Shown here piece by piece: positions 16,761 to 24,223 of a DNA stretch of 29,693 bases. The DNA comes from Kuafuiihalomonas sp964477875. Its GTDB lineage: Bacteria; Myxococcota; Kuafuiibacteriia; Kuafuiibacteriales; Kuafuiibacteriaceae. Both the position numbers and the translations under genes were made by a program. The stretch lies in NCBI GenBank assembly GCA_964477875.1, contig CAYZFR010000027.1:1-29693 (forward strand). Direction: 5' to 3'. Under the pieces are notes generated by a model. That model ran no database searches. It was given only the letters and a program-made list of their open reading frames with translations, and was not told the DNA's origin. How positions within the stretch are numbered: the stretch's first letter is position 1; each line of letters opens with the position of its first letter.

Positions 16761-17894
16761 ATGAGGCGATCGGCCCTCGGTCTTCCGCTGTTGCTCGTGG
16801 CCGCCTGCGGAGGCTCCAGCGACCCCCTCGAGCCCGGCGTCGCCCGGACGCCGGACGGCGAAGTCCAGGTCTGGTTTCAGGACGAGGTTCCGACCGACGC
16901 CGAGTTCCTGGCCGTGTGGGGCCGGTCGCGGGACGACGTGTGGGCGGTGGGCTGGGACGGCACCATCGCCCACTACGACGGGATGGCGTGGCGGCTAGAA
17001 ACCACCACCGCCACCGTCCCCCTGACCGGCATCAGCGGCGCCCCCTATCCGAACGACTTCGACCCCGACGATCCGATGGACGTGGCGGAGCTCGGCCCCG
17101 TCTTCGCGGTCGGCTGGGGCGGCACCATCCTCCAGCGCCAGCCGAACGGCGTCTGGGTCGACGCCCCCCGAGCCGCTGGAACCGCGACCATCACCACCAA
17201 CCTCTTCGACATCCATGTCCACGACGAGGAGCGCGCTCTCGCCGTCGGCGACGGCGGCACCGTCTTCGCTTGGGATGGAACCGAGTGGAGCAACCCCGCT
17301 TTCGAGGTCCCGGGCGACTTCTCGGGTGAGCTCATTCAGCCGCGGGTGGCCCTTCAGGGCGTCTGGACTCCCAACGGCGACGACTTCACCATCGTCGGCT
17401 CCAGCGGCGCATCCTACCGGTCGAGCGGCGTGGCCAACGCCTTCAGCTCCCTCGACACCCGAATCGCCGAGCCTCTGCGGGGCGTGTGGGGCACCGGCAA
17501 CGGCAACGTCTACGCGGTGGGCCTCGACAGCATCATTCTTCGGTTTCGGGACGGGCAGTGGCAGCGGCAGCGCGACGACGGCATCGCCGAGCTTCCGACC
17601 ACCTTCTTGTTCGGGATCGACGGCCGCGGAAACAACGACTTCCTGATCGTGGGTTGGCGGGGCGTCGCCATCCGCCGCGCCGGGGGCCGGTATGTCCGAG
17701 AAGAGACCTCGGTCGACGTCGACCTCCGAGACGTCTGGGTAGCGCCCATCGAGCGCATCGAGCCCTACCCCGAGGAGCTCCCCGAGGTAGAGGTGGCAGT
17801 CGACGTCGCTTTCGCGGCCGGCACCAACGGCACCATCCTTCGACGGCAACCGCCCTTGCCCACCCTAGAAGAGCTCCAGCAAGCCAATCCCTGA
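16761..17894 (+). CDS. Seven-unit beta-propeller lipoprotein
   Basis: A 377-aa protein from ATG 16761; ATG 16749 would add MLGC. The signal MRRSALGLPLLLVAAC is a standard lipoprotein signal (Cys 16). The mature protein has seven related units of roughly 40-55 residues with the form L-x-(A/G)-(V/I)-W-G...D-(V/D)-x-(A/I)-V-G-x-x-G-x-(I/V), for example AVWGRSRDDVWAVGWDGTI, GVWGTGNGNVYAVGLDSII and GIDGRGNNDFLIVGWRGVA. Seven such units fit one seven-bladed propeller. This unit type is widespread in myxobacterial lipoproteins, usually of unknown role. A Pro-rich acidic insertion (EPYPEELPEVE) lies in the last unit. It is divergent from the VWA lipoprotein gene and converges on the sigma-54 activator gene. 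Confidence 0.87.
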   Translation: MRRSALGLPLLLVAACGGSSDPLEPGVARTPDGEVQVWFQDEVPTDAEFLAVWGRSRDDVWAVGWDGTIAHYDGMAWRLETTTATVPLTGISGAPYPNDFDPDDPMDVAELGPVFAVGWGGTILQRQPNGVWVDAPRAAGTATITTNLFDIHVHDEERALAVGDGGTVFAWDGTEWSNPAFEVPGDFSGELIQPRVALQGVWTPNGDDFTIVGSSGASYRSSGVANAFSSLDTRIAEPLRGVWGTGNGNVYAVGLDSIILRFRDGQWQRQRDDGIAELPTTFLFGIDGRGNNDFLIVGWRGVAIRRAGGRYVREETSVDVDLRDVWVAPIERIEPYPEELPEVEVAVDVAFAAGTNGTILRRQPPLPTLEELQQANP

Positions 17895-17914
17895 GCGGCC
17901 GGGGAAGACCGCTC
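17893..17914. terminator. Hairpin between convergent genes, candidate two-way terminator
   Basis: GAGCGG (17893-17898) and CCGCTC (17909-17914) form a perfect 6-bp stem with a 10-base loop, starting inside the stop codon of the propeller gene and ending 3 bases before the activator gene's stop. It serves neither strand with a T-run, so if it terminates transcription it is a non-canonical GC-rich type. Confidence 0.4.
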
Positions 17915-17917
17915 GAT

Positions 17918-19231
17918 TCACAGCTCGTACTTCTTTACCAGCTTGTGGAGGTACTTGCGGTCCATCCGGGCCGCGCGGGCGGCGCCGCTGACGTTGCCAC
18001 CGTGGCTCTCCAGGAGCCAAGCCACATAGCGCCGCTCTCGGTCTTCGAGCCAGCGCTCCTTCTCTTCCTGGAAGGAAGCGGAGGGGTCGAAAGCCGAGGA
18101 GCGCCCCCCGCTTCGGAGTCGAGCACCGCTCTCGATCCCGTCCACCTGAAGGGTGTCTCCAGGCCGGACCGCCGATAGGTAAAGAGCCCGCTCGACGGTA
18201 TTCTTGAGCTCCCGGACGTTGCCCGGCCAGTCGTGGCTGGTGAGTCGATCCAGGGTGCGCGAGTCCAAGGATGGCGCCCGTACGTTGCGCTGCCGGGCCG
18301 CCTCCTGAAGGAAATGCTCGGCCAGGAGCGGAACGTCTTCGAGCCGGTCCCGCAGGGGGGGGATACGGACCGTGACCACCGACAGCCGAAAGAAGAGGTC
18401 CTCGCGGAAGACGCCGCGCTCCACCTCCCGCTGGAGGTCCCGGCGGCTGGCCGCGATCACCCGGATGTCGACCGGCGTCGATTGCTGGGCCCCCACCCGG
18501 CGGACCTCCCGGGCGTCCAGCACCCGGAGAAGCCGGGGCTGAAGCTCCAGGTCGAGCTCGCCCAGCTCGTCGATGAAGACGGTCCCCCGGTCGGCGTGCT
18601 CGAAGGCGCCCCGGCGCTGCACGTAGGCCCCCGAGAAGGCCCCCTTCTCGTGACCAAACAGCTCGGACTCGATCAGGCTCCGCTGCACCGAGCCGCAGTC
18701 CACCACCACGAAGCCCCGTTCGGCCCGACGAGAGGCCTCGTGGATGGCCCGCGCCACCTGGCCTTTGCCGGTCCCAGTCTCGCCCTCCAGAAGAACGGTG
18801 GCGTCGGTCTCGGCGATCCGGGCCAGCAGGCCGAACATCAGCCGCATCGGCTTGCTGCGTCCGATCAGGTCTCCGAAGCGGTCCTCGGGCCAGGCTTCGA
18901 CCTCGACCTCTTCCCGCTGGGGCACGAACGCGATCTCGACCTGCCCCGCCTCGAAAAGGGCCCCTGCCTGGATCTCCGCCTCACGAATCCGCGCCCCGCT
19001 GACCTTGGTCCCGTTGGTCGAGCCGAGGTCGACGATCCGCCAGCTGCCGTCGGCCTGGCGGGCGATGCGGAGGTGGCGGCGGGAGACCGTCGGGTCGCTC
19101 AGGACGAGGTCGCAGTCTCCCATCTTGCCGACCGTGACGATGTCGCGATCGACGATGCAGGTTTTCCCTGCGTCCGCGCCGGAGCGGACCTCCAGCTGAA
19201 GCCGCCAGAGTGAGGGCGCCCCATCCGTCAC
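17918..19231 (-). CDS. FHA-domain sigma-54-dependent transcriptional activator
   Basis: A 437-aa protein starting at GTG 19231. Residues 12-102 are a forkhead-associated (phosphothreonine-binding) domain with VGKMGDCDLVL, SRRH and GSTNGT. Residues about 120-350 are an AAA+ domain with Walker A GETGTGKG (150-157), the sigma-54 contact loop GAFSGA (197-202), Walker B GTVFIDE (216-222), the sensor region REDLFFRLSVV and WPGNVREL (335-342). Residues 408-432 are a Fis-type helix-turn-helix. Family members use ATP hydrolysis to open sigma-54 promoters; the FHA version receives Ser/Thr-kinase signals, a common theme in myxobacteria. The contact loop has Ser where most have Thr (GAFTGA). GGGGAGG touches the GTG, too close for a normal ribosome site. 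It is divergent from the Gld-like operon, which it may control. Confidence 0.93.
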   Translation of the reverse strand: MTDGAPSLWRLQLEVRSGADAGKTCIVDRDIVTVGKMGDCDLVLSDPTVSRRHLRIARQADGSWRIVDLGSTNGTKVSGARIREAEIQAGALFEAGQVEIAFVPQREEVEVEAWPEDRFGDLIGRSKPMRLMFGLLARIAETDATVLLEGETGTGKGQVARAIHEASRRAERGFVVVDCGSVQRSLIESELFGHEKGAFSGAYVQRRGAFEHADRGTVFIDELGELDLELQPRLLRVLDAREVRRVGAQQSTPVDIRVIAASRRDLQREVERGVFREDLFFRLSVVTVRIPPLRDRLEDVPLLAEHFLQEAARQRNVRAPSLDSRTLDRLTSHDWPGNVRELKNTVERALYLSAVRPGDTLQVDGIESGARLRSGGRSSAFDPSASFQEEKERWLEDRERRYVAWLLESHGGNVSGAARAARMDRKYLHKLVKKYEL

Positions 19232-19251
19232 CCTCCCCGTCCTATGCCATG

Positions 19252-19276
19252 CGCCGCCCCGCGTCGACGGGCGGCG
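19252..19276. repeat. Perfect 8-bp GC-rich inverted repeat, candidate operator
   Basis: CGCCGCCC (19252-19259) and GGGCGGCG (19269-19276) are exact inverted copies around a 9-base centre that contains the palindrome GTCGAC. It lies in the divergent region between the activator gene and the Gld-like operon, 23 bases upstream of the operon's -35 and over the candidate promoter of the activator gene. It could be a protein-binding site or a hairpin. Confidence 0.5.
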
Positions 19277-19299
19277 GGCTCATCGGTGGCAGCAACGGC

Positions 19300-19327
19300 T
19301 TGACTCACCGAATTAGGCGTTTAGAAG
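19300..19327 (+). promoter_or_regulatory. Sigma-70-like promoter of the Gld-like operon
   Basis: TTGACT (19300-19305, five of six matches to TTGACA) and TAGAAG (19322-19327, four of six matches to TATAAT) are separated by 16 bases. Transcription would start near 19334, giving a leader of about 48 bases before TTG 19382. It is the best-matching conventional promoter I saw in the window. Confidence 0.5.
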
Positions 19328-19369
19328 GCGGCGGGGAGCGTCGTGTTCCAGGACACGCCCCTCCACGCC

Positions 19370-19374
19370 GGAGG
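19370..19374 (+). promoter_or_regulatory. Ribosome-binding site that sets the TTG start of the ABC ATPase gene
   Basis: GGAGG, 7 bases before TTG 19382. An earlier in-frame start (GTG 19343) has no such site and would add 13 residues without family resemblance. Confidence 0.65.
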
Positions 19375-19381
19375 AACACCG

Positions 19382-20320
19382 TTGAGCATCATCGAGGTCG
19401 AAGAACTCGGAAAAAACTACGGCAACGTTCGCGCTCTCAGCGGCGTCAGCTTCAAGGTCGAAAAAGGCGAGATCATCGGTCTGCTGGGGCCCAATGGGGC
19501 GGGCAAGACGACGACGATGAAGATCCTCTCGGGCTACCTGCAGCCTTCGGAGGGCACGGCCAAGGTCGCCGGCTTCGACGTGGTCGAGCAGCCTCTCGAG
19601 GTCCAAAAGCGCCTCGGCTATCTGCCCGAGAACGCGCCCCTGTACCTGGACATGGCGGTCCAAGAGTACCTGGGCATGATGGCCGAGCTGCGGGGGATTG
19701 CTGCCGAGCAGCGGGGGGCCCTGCTCTCGGAGGCGGTGCTGTCCACCGGTCTCGAAAAACAGCTGACCCGGCCCATTGGCAACCTGTCGAAGGGCTTCCG
19801 GCAGCGGGTGGGCCTGGCCCAGGCCATCCTCCACAAGCCCGAGGTGCTGATCCTGGACGAGCCGACCAACGGCCTCGATCCCTACCAGATCCTCGAGATC
19901 CGAAGCCTCATCAAGCGTCTGGCCGAGGACGCCACCGTCATCGTGTCCACCCACATCCTGAGCGAGGTCGAGGCGACCTGCCACCGGGCCATCATCGTGA
20001 TGGACGGTCTGCTTCGCTCCGACGCTCGGCTGTCCGAGCTTCAGGCGACGAGCAGCGCGCTGGTCGGCGTCGACGCCGAGACGACGGGGGTCGACCAAGC
20101 CCTCTCCGCTCTGAGCGGTGTCCGACAGGTGGAGCGCATGCCGCCCCAGAACGGCGGCGCCGTCGCCCACTACCGGGTGGTGGCCGACCAGACCGAGGGG
20201 CTGTGTCCCCAGATCTTCGACCTCGCCAAGTCTCAGGACTGGCGCCTGCACGAGCTTCGGCTCGACTCCCGCAACCTCGAGACGGTCTTCCGTGACCTCG
20301 CCCAAGGAGGCTCTCTGTGA
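19382..20320 (+). CDS. ABC transporter ATP-binding protein, GldA-like
   Basis: A 312-aa protein from TTG 19382. It carries Walker A GPNGAGKT (36-43), the signature LSKGFRQR (135-142; this LSKG form is usual in ABC-2 and GldA ATPases), Walker B VLILDEP (155-161) and the switch histidine H191. A ~100-residue C-terminal extension follows, as in GldA-type subunits. In Bacteroidetes, GldA works with GldF and GldG in an ABC transporter needed for gliding. Similar gene sets occur widely outside gliders, and their substrate is not known. The stop overlaps the GTG start of the GldF-GldG fusion gene (GTGA), so the two are probably translationally coupled. A sigma-70-like promoter lies about 55 bases upstream. 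Confidence 0.94.
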   Translation: MSIIEVEELGKNYGNVRALSGVSFKVEKGEIIGLLGPNGAGKTTTMKILSGYLQPSEGTAKVAGFDVVEQPLEVQKRLGYLPENAPLYLDMAVQEYLGMMAELRGIAAEQRGALLSEAVLSTGLEKQLTRPIGNLSKGFRQRVGLAQAILHKPEVLILDEPTNGLDPYQILEIRSLIKRLAEDATVIVSTHILSEVEATCHRAIIVMDGLLRSDARLSELQATSSALVGVDAETTGVDQALSALSGVRQVERMPPQNGGAVAHYRVVADQTEGLCPQIFDLAKSQDWRLHELRLDSRNLETVFRDLAQGGSL

Positions 20321-23163
20321 ATCACGTCTTCGCCGTGGCCCGAAAGGAACTCCGGGCCTACTTCCTGTCCCCCATCGCCCTCATCTTCCTGGGCACCTTC
20401 TTGATGGTGACCATCTCGGCCTTCTTTTGGGTGGAGTCCTTCTTCGCCCGCAACATCGCCGACATACGGCCCCTGTTTTCTTGGCTGCCCATCCTGCTGA
20501 TCTTCTTGTGCTCCGCCCTCACCATGCGGCTGTGGACCGAGGAGCAGCGGGCCGGCACCCTCGAGGTCCTCCTCACCCTCCCCGTGAAGACTCGGGAACT
20601 GGTGCTCGGGAAGTTCTTGGCCTCCCTGGCCCTGGTCGGGGTGGCCTTGGCCATGACCCTCGGGGTGCCGATCACCGTCTCCATGCTCGGTGACTTGGAC
20701 TGGGGGCCGGTCGTGGGTGGCTATCTGGCGGCGGTGCTGCTGGCCGGGGCCTACCTCGCCATCGGGCTGTGGGTCTCGGCCCAGACCGAGAGCCAGATCG
20801 TGGCCCTCATCCTCAGCTCGGTGATCTGTGGCGCCTTCTATCTGGTGGGCTCGGACCTGCTGGTCGACGCGGTCCCCAACCGAACGGCCGAGATTCTCTC
20901 CCAGATCGGCACCGGGAGCCGCTTCGAGAGCATCCGGCGGGGCGTCGTCGACGTCCGGGACCTCGTCTACTACGCGAGCATCATCGTCGTCTTCTTGGCG
21001 CTGAACGTCTTGAGCCTGCAGGCGAAGGGCTTCAGCGACGGCGCTCGGATGGCCGCCAAGCGACGCAACGCCGTCCTCGTGCCCGTCCTGCTGGCGGCGA
21101 ACCTCGTCGTGTTCAACGTCTGGACGGCCGGCTTCGGCTTCCTGCGGGCCGACCTGACCGAGCGGGGCGAATACAGCATCAGCCGGGTCACCCAGGACCT
21201 CCTGCGGGGCCTGGACGAGCCCCTGCTCATCCGTGGCTACTTCTCGGACAAGACCCACCCGCTCCTCGCGCCACTGGTGCCCCGGATCCGAGACATCATC
21301 GAAGAGTACGGCGAGATTGGCGGAGCGAGGGTCCAGACCGAGTACGTCGACCCCAGGGAAGACGAGGAGCTGGAGAAAGAGGCTCGGCAGCTCTACGACA
21401 TCGAAAGCTTCCCTTTCCAGATCGAGAGCCGCCTCGACGTCGAAGTCGTCAACTCGTACTTCAGCATCCTCATCAAGTACGGCGACCAGTTCGAGGTCCT
21501 GAGCTTTCAGGACCTGATCGACGTGTCCGCCACCGGCTACGACGACGTCGACGTCCGCCTGCGCAATCCGGAGTACGACCTGACCCGAGCCATCAAGAAG
21601 GTCTCGACCGGCTTTCAGACCCTGGACGTGGTCTTCGCGAGCCTGGAGGAGCCGGCCAAGCTTCAGGCCTTCATCACCCCCGACACTCTCCCCTCGAACT
21701 TCGCCGACACTCCCGAGGTGGTCGAGAAGGTGGCCGAGAAGCTGAAGGAGGAGTCGGCCGGCAAGTTCGAGTACGAAATCGTCGATCCCACCAAGCCGAA
21801 CGCGGCGGAGACGACGGAGAGCTTGCGGACCAAGTACGGTTTTCGTCCCTACGCCGCTTCGCTGCTCGGCGGTGAAACCTTCTATCTCCACCTGCTCCTG
21901 AACGTGGGCGACCGCTACGAGCGGGTCAGCCCCGCCGCCGACGGCCTGACCCAAGCCGACTTGGAGAAAGCGCTGACCGAGTCTCTGGAGCGGGCCGCCC
22001 CTGGCTTCCTGAAGACGGTCGGCCTGGTGAAGCCCGAGGTCCCGCCCCCGAACCCGCAGATGCCGCCCCAGCTGCAGCAGCAGAATCAGGACCGAACTCG
22101 GGCCATCCAGCAGACCTTGTCCGAAAACTACAAAGTCGAGGAGGTGGACCTGTCCGAGGGTCGAGTGCCGAGCAACGTGGACGTCCTGGTGGTCGTGGCG
22201 CCCGAGGACTTCGACGCCAACCAGCGCTTCGCCGTCGACCAATTCCTGATGCGGGGCGGCACCGCCATCGTCTTCGACTCGCCCTATCGCCTGAGCCCCA
22301 GCTTCAACGGCTCGCTGGGCGTGAAGAAGGTCGAGTCGGGCCTCGAGGAGCTCTATTCGTCCTACGGCCTGGTCGTGAAGGACGAGCTGGTCATGGACCC
22401 CCAAAACGAGGGGATCCAAGTGCCGGTCGAGCGCGACCTGGGCGGCTTCACGGTCCGGGAGATAAAATCCGTCAGCTATCCCTTCTTCGCCAACATTCAG
22501 TCCAGCGGCATGGCGCCGGTTCCCGCCATCGGCGGGGTGCCGTCGGTGACGGTGCCCTTCGGCTCACCCATTCTGGTGACCCAGGACGAGGAAGAAGACG
22601 CACCCGAGATCATCTCGCTGCTGGAGAGCTCACCGAAGTCCTGGACCACCACCGACACCGACGTGCAGCCCGACTTCTCGCAATACCCTGAAGACGGCTT
22701 TTCCACCGGAGACGAGCGCTCGGCCCACACGCTGGCCGTCCTCGTGACCGGCAGCCTGAACAGCGCCTTCGAGGGCGAGGACTCGCCGACCGGAGAGCCG
22801 GTCATCGAGGCCTCGTCCGATACGACCCGCTTCGCCCTCGTGGCGAGTACGGCCATGGTCAACGACCTCACCACCCAGCTCTCCCGCCAGGCCCGCAGCA
22901 ACATGCAGCTGGCCCAAAACCTCGTGGACTGGGGCGTCCAGGACACCGACCTGCTCCAGATACGCTCCCGGAGCGCCTTCGCCCGGACCCTCGTCCCGAT
23001 GGATGAGGACGAGCGTTGGACCTGGGTGCTCATCAACTACGGCATCGTCGTCCTGCTCCTGGCCCTCGTCATCGGGCTCACCGCCGGCCGGCGACGAAGC
23101 ATGCAGGCCATGAACCTGCACCGCCCCTCTTCGCCCCCTCGTGACCTCGCGGAGGCTTCCTGA
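20317..23163 (+). CDS. ABC-2 permease fused to a GldG-like domain (GldF-GldG fusion)
   Basis: A 948-aa protein from GTG 20317. Residues 1-235 are a GldF/ABC-2 permease with six predicted membrane helices (around 15-40, 54-70, 98-122, 132-155, 160-182 and 216-235) and the family motif RAGTLEVLLTLPV. A short basic link (AAKRRN) leads to a GldG part: helix 252-271, a periplasmic domain of about 630 residues containing a Pro/Gln-rich spacer (PPPNPQMPPQLQQQNQ), and a final membrane helix (904-925) with a basic tail. In Flavobacterium, GldF and GldG are separate proteins; here they are one chain with no frameshift in between. Together with the ATPase encoded upstream it should form a complete transporter. 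The next gene's ATG shares one base with its stop. Confidence 0.93.
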   Translation: MNHVFAVARKELRAYFLSPIALIFLGTFLMVTISAFFWVESFFARNIADIRPLFSWLPILLIFLCSALTMRLWTEEQRAGTLEVLLTLPVKTRELVLGKFLASLALVGVALAMTLGVPITVSMLGDLDWGPVVGGYLAAVLLAGAYLAIGLWVSAQTESQIVALILSSVICGAFYLVGSDLLVDAVPNRTAEILSQIGTGSRFESIRRGVVDVRDLVYYASIIVVFLALNVLSLQAKGFSDGARMAAKRRNAVLVPVLLAANLVVFNVWTAGFGFLRADLTERGEYSISRVTQDLLRGLDEPLLIRGYFSDKTHPLLAPLVPRIRDIIEEYGEIGGARVQTEYVDPREDEELEKEARQLYDIESFPFQIESRLDVEVVNSYFSILIKYGDQFEVLSFQDLIDVSATGYDDVDVRLRNPEYDLTRAIKKVSTGFQTLDVVFASLEEPAKLQAFITPDTLPSNFADTPEVVEKVAEKLKEESAGKFEYEIVDPTKPNAAETTESLRTKYGFRPYAASLLGGETFYLHLLLNVGDRYERVSPAADGLTQADLEKALTESLERAAPGFLKTVGLVKPEVPPPNPQMPPQLQQQNQDRTRAIQQTLSENYKVEEVDLSEGRVPSNVDVLVVVAPEDFDANQRFAVDQFLMRGGTAIVFDSPYRLSPSFNGSLGVKKVESGLEELYSSYGLVVKDELVMDPQNEGIQVPVERDLGGFTVREIKSVSYPFFANIQSSGMAPVPAIGGVPSVTVPFGSPILVTQDEEEDAPEIISLLESSPKSWTTTDTDVQPDFSQYPEDGFSTGDERSAHTLAVLVTGSLNSAFEGEDSPTGEPVIEASSDTTRFALVASTAMVNDLTTQLSRQARSNMQLAQNLVDWGVQDTDLLQIRSRSAFARTLVPMDEDERWTWVLINYGIVVLLLALVIGLTAGRRRSMQAMNLHRPSSPPRDLAEAS

Positions 23164-24137
23164 TGAGTACGCTGAACAAGACCCTGATCGCGATCTTTGC
23201 CCTCCAACTCGTCCTGCTGGCGTTGACCCAGTTCGGCGGCCAGGACGAGCTGGCCGTCCAGCGGGTCGAGCTGTTCCCCGATCTGAAGCCGGAGAAGGTC
23301 TCCCGCATCGAGATCTCGGGTCCGGCGGGCAAGGCCGAAGAGCGGGTCGTACTCGCCCGCGACGGCGAAGACTGGACGGTGGCGTCGGCCGACGACTACC
23401 CGGCCAAGGCGACGGAAGTTGAAGACCTGCTCGAAAAGCTCGGCAAGCTCGTGAGCCGGAACGTGGTGCTGGAGTCCGCGCGGTACCACGAAAAGCTCGA
23501 GGTCAGCGGCGAATCGCACCAGCGAAAGGTCGTCTTCACCGTGGACGGCGAGCCCCGAACTTTCTTCCTCGGTACCTCTCCCAAGTTCAAGAACACCCAC
23601 CTTCGCTTCGATGGGGAAGACCGAGTGTACTTGGCGGCGGTGTCGACCTCGGACTTGGGCAACCGCGCCTGGAACTGGGTCGAACGAAACTACGTCGACA
23701 TCCCCAAGAAAGACGTTTGGCGGGTCGAGCTCACGAACGGCGAGGGTCGGACGGTGTTGGAGCGGGATCCGGCTACCGGCGCATGGAGCTCGCCCGAGGT
23801 CGCTGCGGTGCAGAAGAGCAAAGTCGACGAGCTGTTGGGCAAAGCCACCACCGTGCGCCTCGAAGAACCGGTCGGAAAGACGGCCGAGCCGGCCTTCGGG
23901 CTCGGTGAGCCCGCCGCCACCGTGGCCCTGACCGTGGGCACCTCCACCAGCGCCGGTCTCCCGCCGCCCGAGACCAGGGTGCGGACCCTCCGGATCGGCG
24001 CCAAGGCCGAGGGCAAGGCCCAGCGCTTCGTGAAGTACGACGGCGAAGCGTTTGTCGTCCGGGTCAGTGAGTCCAACCTGAAGCCCATCTTGGAGACGGG
24101 GCCCGAAGACTTCAGTGCAGAGAACAGCGAACCGTAG
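23163..24137 (+). CDS. Membrane-anchored DUF4340 protein
   Basis: A 324-aa protein whose ATG overlaps the preceding TGA by one base. One N-terminal membrane helix (about 7-27) is followed by an extracytoplasmic beta-rich body that repeats the DUF4340 pattern: strands ending in RIEISG and RVELTNG, each followed by a W-containing segment such as DGEDWTVA and TGAWSSPE, and a helical unit with VDELLGKATTVRL. DUF4340 proteins are very often encoded right after GldG-like genes and are presumed extra subunits or substrates of that transporter; their function is not established. It is the last gene of the operon, with an inverted-repeat structure downstream. Confidence 0.9.
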   Translation: MSTLNKTLIAIFALQLVLLALTQFGGQDELAVQRVELFPDLKPEKVSRIEISGPAGKAEERVVLARDGEDWTVASADDYPAKATEVEDLLEKLGKLVSRNVVLESARYHEKLEVSGESHQRKVVFTVDGEPRTFFLGTSPKFKNTHLRFDGEDRVYLAAVSTSDLGNRAWNWVERNYVDIPKKDVWRVELTNGEGRTVLERDPATGAWSSPEVAAVQKSKVDELLGKATTVRLEEPVGKTAEPAFGLGEPAATVALTVGTSTSAGLPPPETRVRTLRIGAKAEGKAQRFVKYDGEAFVVRVSESNLKPILETGPEDFSAENSEP

Positions 24138-24152
24138 CCTCCCCGAAGCGCA

Positions 24153-24194
24153 GACCTCCCGGAACGGCCGAGCGGAGACGCTCCCGCAGAGGTC
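24153..24194. terminator. Nested inverted repeat between convergent genes, candidate terminator
   Basis: GACCTC (24153-24158) pairs with GAGGTC (24189-24194). Inside lies a tight hairpin, GAGCG-GAGA-CGCTC (24170-24183), whose loop fits the stable GNRA type. It lies between the ends of the DUF4340 and DUF1552 genes and is symmetric enough to work on both strands. No T-run follows. Confidence 0.4.
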
Positions 24195-24223
24195 GTCACT
24201 GCGTGAACGACGGCGCCCGCCCC

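Noticed and set aside
19287..19304. Sigma-54 promoter (TGGCAG followed by TTGA) upstream of the Gld-like operon
   Set aside because: The TGGCA and TTG parts are two bases too far apart and the -12 GC is missing. The TTGACT sequence fits a sigma-70 -35 better.
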